Shown: positions 57,628 to 64,000 of the stretch, piece after piece
Layout of the letters: every line of letters starts with the position of its first letter
Numbering within the stretch: the stretch's first letter is position 1
NCBI GenBank assembly: GCA_903772945.1
Contig: CAICTM010000448.1
Location: forward strand, 1-64,000
Direction of reading: 5' to 3'
Length of the DNA: 64,000 nt
Origin: Seminavis robusta
Taxonomy: Eukaryota > Bacillariophyta > Bacillariophyceae > Naviculales > Naviculaceae
Notes under the pieces: generated by a model
Databases searched by the model: none
What the model was told of the DNA's origin: nothing
The model's input: the letters and a program-made list of their open reading frames with translations, nothing else
Made by a program: the position numbers and the translations under genes

Positions 57628-60254
57628 ATGCCTCCACGAGCCTTTGATGATCATCACCACACCACCACCATGAATATGAACATGAATCAACAGCAGCAGC
57701 AACAACAACAGTACGGCGGGTACGCCTACTACGCACCTCCTCAGTACAACTACAATGCCCATGTGGCTTACAATGGTCAACCTACTAGTACTGGTGCACA
57801 ACAAGCAAACGTCAATCATCAAAATAATAATGGCAATGTCATGAGTGGCTTTCAGGGATTTGCGGGAATGATGGGATTTGGAACCATGGCAGCTCCTGGA
57901 ATGGAACAGCAGCCACAGCAACAACAACAACATGTACCACAAGGAGCACCAATTACCAATCCCATGATGGACATGATGCAGCAGCAGCAACATCCACAAG
58001 CAGCACCAGGTCCGGCCTATGAAATTATAGAGCCAGGCGATACGGATGTTCTCATGGTAAGTCAAGTCAGTCCAAAGGGAGTTTTTCTAGCTAGCTAGCT
58101 ATTAGTTGCTAGCTAGCTACACAGTCCAGATACTTACCTATCTATCTACCTACCCTATTTTGCTGGTTTGATTTGCAGGGAAGAGGAGGCAAGAACAATC
58201 AACATGTTGGTAAGCAAGCTTCTGCGTAGCTATCAATAGTGTTCGTATTATAAGTTGTCACTCACATCCCCATGATATTTCTATATTTTTCTTCTGTAGG
58301 CAACGAACGTCTCCGTGACATGGCCCGGGCCATTCGCGACAAATACAAGGCGTCGTCCAAGAAGGGAAAATCCAATCTCAGTCGAGACCTTGTCCAACAA
58401 GTACGAGATTTACCGGGACGTTTTCTCAAACGAAATCCCGTCACCAACGAATGGGAAGATGTCGGTGATGAAATTGCGCGTGAAAAGGTATCACAGGTCT
58501 TGCGAGATGCCGTCTCCGAATGGACCGGCCCGAAAGCCGCCGCTGCGGCGGCCAAAAAAGAAGACGAAGAAAAACAACGCGCTCAAGCCATTGCACTCGC
58601 CAAACTGGAACGAGAAGAAGAAGAAGCCGAAGAAAAAGCCAAGGCAGCAGCCGCTGCGAAAAACAAACCAAAAGCAGACAAGACGACAAAAACCGCCGCT
58701 AAGGAAAAAAAGTCGTCGCTCGCGTCCATCAATTTGCCACCTCCACCCTCCGAAATTCCACCAGCAAACAAGACTCCGGCTCCCATGGCGCCCCCAGCCG
58801 TTCCAAAAAAAGTGGCACCTGTTTCCCAATTTACAACCGCTCCAGCTCCCATTGCCCACGTTGTAACCCAACCAATCGCCGACGAACCCATTATCCCACC
58901 AGATCTGGCTCTTACAGACGATTTCGATGATTTTCCCCCTGGTCCTGAAATGTCAGACGAGTCTTTCCCTGCCATGCCGGACGAGTCCTTGACGGGCGGT
59001 GGTCGAGATCGATTTTTGTCGGACATGTCCTTTAACGATCCGACTGCCATTTTGGAGAGCCCAACCAATAATACTCTCGAAAACAACAACGACGATGATG
59101 GTGATCGCAAACCACGGGCTCGATTGGATTCGGATGATTCCACCGAAGCAGCGGCACCGTCTCGTCGTCGTCCACGATTGGGTACCGATGATTCCACGGA
59201 TGATCTGGCAGTAGTCGATCCGACAAACCAGGATGCGGCTGCTGCTGCGAATAACGACCAACACAAGCATCGAGGGTCTCACAAGGTCCCTGTCGCCACG
59301 GTTCCATGGAATCGGAACAAACGAAAAACCAATCTGTTGGATCGGTATGCCTGTATGGGAATCTCCTCGTCCGACATGTCCATTACGTCCATGGGATCCC
59401 AACTCAGCAGTCGTAGTCTCATGGGAAGTCAACTCAGCAGTCGTCAATTGATGAGTTCTGGGACGCGACAAATGAGTAGTCGACAACTCAGTCAGCGACA
59501 ACTCAGTCAGAGGCAGCTCAGTTCCAGGCAATTGAGTTCACGACAATTGAGTTCTCGTCAACTCAGTTCCAGGCAGTTGAGTTCACGACAATTGTCCAAT
59601 CGACAACTCAGCTCGCGACAACTCAGTGGACGTCATTTAATGTCGGTGGAACAGCGGAAATCCAAATTCGCCATGATGGGAGAATCCGATCTATCGTTGG
59701 ATGCGCTTTCCATTACGGACGACATGACACCTACCAATGGCAGGTCGCCGTCGCGCAAAAATATTTTTATGGAGCAGTACATGGCCATGGACATGGGCCT
59801 GTCCGATTTCTCGCTGGGATCCACCATGGCGACCGAACCGATGGAAGGGTTTCATCGTCCGGGCATTATCATCGAAGGCATCGACGAAGAGTTGAGTGAA
59901 TATGGTGGAAGCAGTCATCACATGAAACTGAGCAAACACGGCGGCAGCAGTCGGTTCCCCGAAGCATACGACTCCGCGGGCGTGGGAACCTCCATGTCCA
60001 ACATGACCATCAACACCATTGGTACCTTTTCGGGACATTCTCGTAGAGGTCTCTTTGCCGGTACGGGAAACTCTATGCGCATGGAATCGGGACACTCCTT
60101 CATGACCATGACGGACTTGCAGCTGGAAATGCTGGACGATGAGCTCTTTGATGAATTCGCGTCCGACGACATTGGCGGAGCTGATGAATTTGGCGGTTCG
60201 CTGGATGAGGAAGATGAATTCGGTGGAGAGGAATTCTCCACTGAATTTTGCTAA
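57628..60254 (+). CDS. DUF6824-domain protein B with microexon and RQLSS repeat
   Basis: Join 57,628-58,056, 58,179-58,209 and 58,300-60,254, giving 804 residues. The N-terminus is Met/Gln-rich with three poly-Gln patches. The domain begins DTDVLM, then a 31-base exon encodes GRGGKNNQHV and the first base of the next Gly codon, then GNERLRDMARAIRDKYKASS, GRFLKRNP and VGDEIAREKVSQVLRD. The first intron (phase 0) is at the same codon as in gene A. After the domain come an Ala/Lys/Glu-rich helix, Pro-rich linkers, a run of RQLSS/RQLSQ pentapeptides at about residues 521-600, and a highly acidic end (DEEDEFGGEEFSTEFC). It is probably a nuclear regulator; the function of the domain is unknown. Confidence 0.85.
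59469..59640 (+). repeat. Pentapeptide (RQLSS)n coding repeat
   Basis: About eleven copies of R-Q-L-S-(S/Q/N/G) in a row, encoded by 15-base units (cgacaactcagttca type) that vary at third positions. Confidence 0.9.
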
Positions 60255-61361
60255 ATGAATTGCTGCGGTGATGACTTGAGGGGGGCTGTGCTGCCCGGGG
60301 GTGTCATTTCTTTCACCTGTGGCTTTTTCTCTTGTTTCGATGTTGGTCCGTGGAATGCATTGGAATGCATTGGGTTTCGTTCGCATCGACAAAAAGTGCT
60401 GTTATTTGTTACGTGCTAATGTGGTAAACATTTGTTAGGAATTCTTATTGAGCTAAATATACTGTACCTCCACTGCCAAATCTTTCATGGATCGAATGGC
60501 ACAATGAACCTGGAGTAGATCGAAGCCCAGACCGACTTCCTGGCTTTGGGTGGGGAGAGCATACGGTATCATAGTTTCCGTAGTTCTTCGAGGACTGCTT
60601 GCTGCATGTGCTCCTTTTTTCTCAGTAAGCCAGGAATAAGTTATCATAGTCATTCCAACCCTCGCTCGTTCGTATTAAATTGGTGACAGCTCTCCAAAGT
60701 CTATTTTGGGCTCTACTTGACTGGGTTGACAATCAGCCGTCATTGTCTCGCCTGGCTTTGCTCTGCAAAATTGATTGGACCCAACAAATCGAATCGAATC
60801 GAATGCTTCAATCGAATCGAGTGGAACCGAGAACCGAGTGACAGTCGTCGAGTCGAGTCAACCGGATCTTTTGGATCTCCTTTTGGCCCCTCTTGCAATC
60901 ACGAAATTCGCATGACAACCACCGATACCAACCGCTCGAACGGGTCCGGCCCGGCAAGCACTTTTTTTAAAAACTTTAAGATAGCTACTAACTAGCTAGT
61001 AGAGCTAGCTAGCTAGAGATCTATTTGTAGGATTTGTTTTTCATTTTGCAAATGGACGGACAACAAATCAAATTGATGAATGGATTCTGATTCGATTCGA
61101 TTCGATTCGATTGAAGAGTGACTGGACTCAACTCGTCGTCACTCAGTGTTCGACATCCGCCAAGAACCGCTCCCACGACGAACCGCTCGAACAGTGCGGT
61201 CCTTTACAATAATAGGCTATCGATGCATGGATTCTATGGATACTAGCAACAGATATCTTGGAAGAAAATTTATATAAGGGGGTTTAGAGTAGGGAAATTA
61301 GCTACGGAAGCCAGATCAGTCGCCGACCAAGTTCTAGCCATCCAACCTTAAGCAATTAACC
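60255..61361. other. Intergenic region with GAATC repeats
   Basis: No gene seen. It has (GAATC)n at 60,786-60,804 and (GATTC)n at 61,088-61,112, and a (AGCT)-type run at about 60,987-61,016. Confidence 0.5.
61271..61295 (+). promoter_or_regulatory. TATA box and shared upstream block of LRR gene 9
   Basis: TATATAA at 61,271-61,277 is followed at once by GGTTTAGAGTAGGGA (61,281-61,295), identical to the block before LRR gene 4. Spacing to the TATA box would place the start of transcription at or just after the block; the ATG is at 61,362. Confidence 0.6.
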
Positions 61362-62477
61362 ATGACTACGGAAGAGGAGGCTGACAAACCAGGCAACCTG
61401 GATTCTTCTTCCCACAACACAGAGCACGACCAGACGCTACATGAACAGAAGGAAGAAGAACAGCAGGAGAATGAGGAGGAGTCGCAATCCATGTGGGCCG
61501 ATGCCAAGCAGTCTATTGCCTATCCAGCAGCAAAGAATTGTAGGAAAAATCAATCATTTGAAGTAGAAATTCATCAACTGAATCATCAGCCGCAAGATAC
61601 CGGTACCCAGGAAGACTCATCAGCTTGTAGGGCGACTACAACCACCGCTTCAGATGATAATAATGACACCACTCATCAAGGTACAAGTGCCATTCTGACA
61701 GCAGAAAAAAGGCACATTACCTATCCCAGAAGGCACACAGCTCATGCTCACGTCGCCGCCCCATCAGCTCGGTCACAAGAGACCCAGGTAGCTTCATCGA
61801 CTTCTAGGGCAACTACAACCATAGTTTCAGCTGATGCCACTACACAAGGTACCAGCGACATTCTGACAGCAGAAAAAAGGCACATCTCCTATCCCAGAAG
61901 CGACACAGCTCATGGACGCGTAGCCTCTCCATCAGCCGTAAGCACCACTGAGGAGCAAGAGGAACAAGTGGAGAGCCATATTGGCGGCAGTGGGGACACC
62001 CACAGAATTGGACAAGCAGACAACAATGTATTTCAGGACATTTATGGAATTATGCCTTTGCCTCCATTAGAACGGAGCACTGCCAACAGAAGGGACCAAG
62101 CACAGCCAGGAGCCTACGCAAGTGGAGAGTTTCAAGAAACCGAGGAAAATTTGGAAACAGCAGAGATGACACACATCGAACCCACCACTACTGTACCACC
62201 TACGGTCGAACCAGAAAATGAAAATAGTGGTTTGGCTGTGGCAAATTTGGTTCCAGACGAAGCAACCCCTCAGGATCTGCCCCAGGCTCAAGATTACAAC
62301 CTGGAAAGTGAAAACAGAAGCAGAGAAACAAGAATGAAGCAATTCAAAACCAAGGTCTTCTTGGGAGTCATTGTCTTGTTGGCCATCATTCTCATTTTGA
62401 TTGCCATTGTGACACCTGGCTCCATTCCCGTCCTGCAGCTGTCAGCGACACTGAGACAGTCTCAAGAAGATTCTTGA
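61362..62477 (+). pseudogene. LRR membrane protein 9, front half only
   Basis: ATG 61,362 opens a family-type tail: MPLPPLERSTANRR, AQPGAYASGE, GLAVANLVPDE...LPQAQDYN, RMKQFKTK, and a membrane helix at about residues 332-351 (VFLGVIVLLAIILILIAIV). Two similar units of about 50 residues (AEKRHITYPRRHTAH and AEKRHISYPRSDTAH) repeat in the tail. At about 62,420, just past the helix (IVTPG), the sequence changes to gypsy protease-region fossil and the frame ends about 19 codons later, so the whole LRR ectodomain is absent. If expressed it would be a membrane-anchored cytoplasmic tail with almost no outside part. The V-x-x-R motif is not evident. Confidence 0.8.
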
Positions 62478-64000
62478 TACAACATAGAACAAATAGACTT
62501 AAGGCAGATGTGCCAGAGTCGAAACCGTTAAATAAAGAGAGAGCAAGAACTGCCTCATCCTTTTCAACCAAGTGCTCGACCCAGTCGAGGATACTTCGGA
62601 GAGAGTTGCGAATGGACGACTACGAGGTAGAAATTCGTCCCGACGCTAAATCCTATTATACTAGGACTCACCCTACTCCACGGTCCATACCAACTCTTAA
62701 AAAGGAGGTTGAAGTCTCTGCGAGGCGGAGTACTCAAGAAGGTAATGTTCCGAGTGGGCGGCACCAAGTTTATCATTCCCAAGAAAGAGGGATCTGTCGA
62801 TTCATCTCTGATTTCGGGAACCGAACAAACGGAATCAAGCCGAAGCCTTATCCTATCCCAAACATACAGGACTGCTCTTGAACCCAGATGGATTCAAGTA
62901 TGGCTACTAGTCTAGACCTAACACGGGAACTACCACAATCGAGCTGTCACATCACTCGAAAAACACTATACCATTGCACTCCCAAGGGAAAGGAAGAGTA
63001 CCAGAGGTTGCCAATGGGCTATGTAATAGTCCCGACATCTTCCCAAAGGAAGATGAAAACCGCCTGCATGACTTAGAAAATGTCAGTGATACATTGATGA
63101 TCAACTCATCTAACGGACGTCGATCTCGCAGATCGCGTTGAATAGTAGGATGACCTTTCCAAAGACTTCAGAAGTCGGGATTGAAATCAACACTACCAAG
63201 GCCTCTCGATAGGAAGAACTGAGTATCTAGACAATTGGACTTCTCGAGAAGGAACCAACCCTTAACCAAAAAGATAATAGATGCGATCCAGCTATCGCTC
63301 TTCCCACAACAGGAAGGAACTTCGTAGATTCATTGACCAATGAACTACCAAGGGCTGCTCCAAGACAGCAGACGGAGTAACCATCGTTCTGAAACAGACG
63401 TGGGTTACCCAGTACCATGACCGGTTGTCATGGACAGAGAACGTGATCCCGCGAGAGGTGAGAGACTCTCCGGGATGAACATGGACTTCGTCGCAAGATT
63501 CACGCGCGTCAATCGTGACAAGACTCACCACATCCGTTTCAAAGCAAAACGGAAATACATTAAGGAACGTCCCAACGACTTATCCAGCAAACACCGATAA
63601 GGAGAACACGGCACGTGTCCCTCATCAAACACCATGTCAACGATACTATGATGATTCATCAGTATCAGAAACGTTAGTACGGTCAGCCCACGCACAAGGT
63701 CCTTACCAAACAGACCGAGTCAATAACAATGGACTGTACGGCTCCGACTTACTACCGCCAGGCGGCACAGTCTACCAGACTTGAACATAAGGTATTTACA
63801 CCATACAAGGCCTGATCCCCTTGTAGGATTACCATCGTGCGACGCACATGTCTACATCCAATCTCCGGAGAGTGCCGCACTTTTAATTCATATGTTCTCC
63901 TGTCCGACTGATGCGTGCCTTCGTGACCCTTGTCAGGGGCGGAATGCAATACACGGCTCTTAGCCTTTATTCGCGACTCGATCCTAGATAGGGTTTGAGT
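62421..64000 (+). mobile_element. Ty3/gypsy fossil, 5'-truncated, running out of the window
   Basis: Colinear with the gypsy element at 5.9-10.75 kb from its protease end onward: the DDYEVEIRPDAK entry block, polymerase and integrase remnants, then the same pre-LTR sequence (acccttgtcagggg) and an LTR start at 63,945. It is heavily decayed, with many breaks, and looks older than the left copy or freer to decay. It joins the LRR gene 9 remnant on its left. Confidence 0.8.
63945..64000 (+). repeat. Start of a gypsy LTR (cut by window end)
   Basis: TGCAATACACGGCTCTTAGC and on, the same start as the LTRs at 5,904 and 10,337; only 56 bases are in view. Confidence 0.85.

Noticed and set aside
58583-59266. 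A 227-codon minus-strand frame over DUF6824 gene B
   Set aside because: It is antisense to the Ala/Lys/Pro-rich coding part; composition explains the open frame.
59469-59640. RQLSS repeat DNA as a minisatellite element
   Set aside because: The frame is kept throughout and the codons vary while the peptide does not, so it is a coding repeat.

Overview
This window looks like nuclear DNA of a diatom, probably a raphid pennate; Seminavis robusta is my guess from remembered protein style, not from a search. The support is short introns (about 80-110 bases) with GT-AG ends, diatom-style copia and gypsy retroelements, a large leucine-rich-repeat (LRR) membrane protein family, and two proteins with the diatom-expanded DUF6824 domain.

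Layout. (1) 1-17,100 is a transposon graveyard: minus-strand unknown element ORFs, an RNase H ORF of LINE type, a copia fossil split by a nearly complete gypsy element (which itself holds an inverted solo LTR), and more decayed minus-strand ORFs. (2) 17,578-53,400 is a gene cluster dominated by eight LRR genes on both strands, interspersed with an exostosin-like glycosyltransferase, a J-domain protein and a secreted phospholipase A2. Three plain DNA elements lie between them: a perfect 129-base foldback, a hAT-type element with an intact 8-base target duplication, and a PIF/Harbinger-like element. (3) 54,349-60,254 holds two DUF6824 genes. (4) 61,362-62,420 is the front half of a ninth LRR gene, cut off by a gypsy fossil that runs out of the window.

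The LRR family shares one architecture. There is no signal peptide. A cytoplasmic tail of about 200-330 residues is rich in short motifs, then comes one membrane segment, a Ser/Thr/Pro spacer, a conserved cap with a WLNHS-x-HECDWF block, 10 or more plant-type LRRs (L-x-G-x-IP-x-ELG), and a Cys tail (FDC-x4-LCGC-x-C-x-C). In most members a phase-1 intron falls at the same place inside the LRR block. The topology therefore puts the LRRs outside and the N-terminal tail inside, with no kinase. Tails vary strongly while ectodomains are conserved, which suggests receptors or adhesion proteins coupled to different partners; function is not shown by the sequence. The other genes are not obviously in one pathway with them, although glycosyltransferase and secreted lipase products would share the secretory route.
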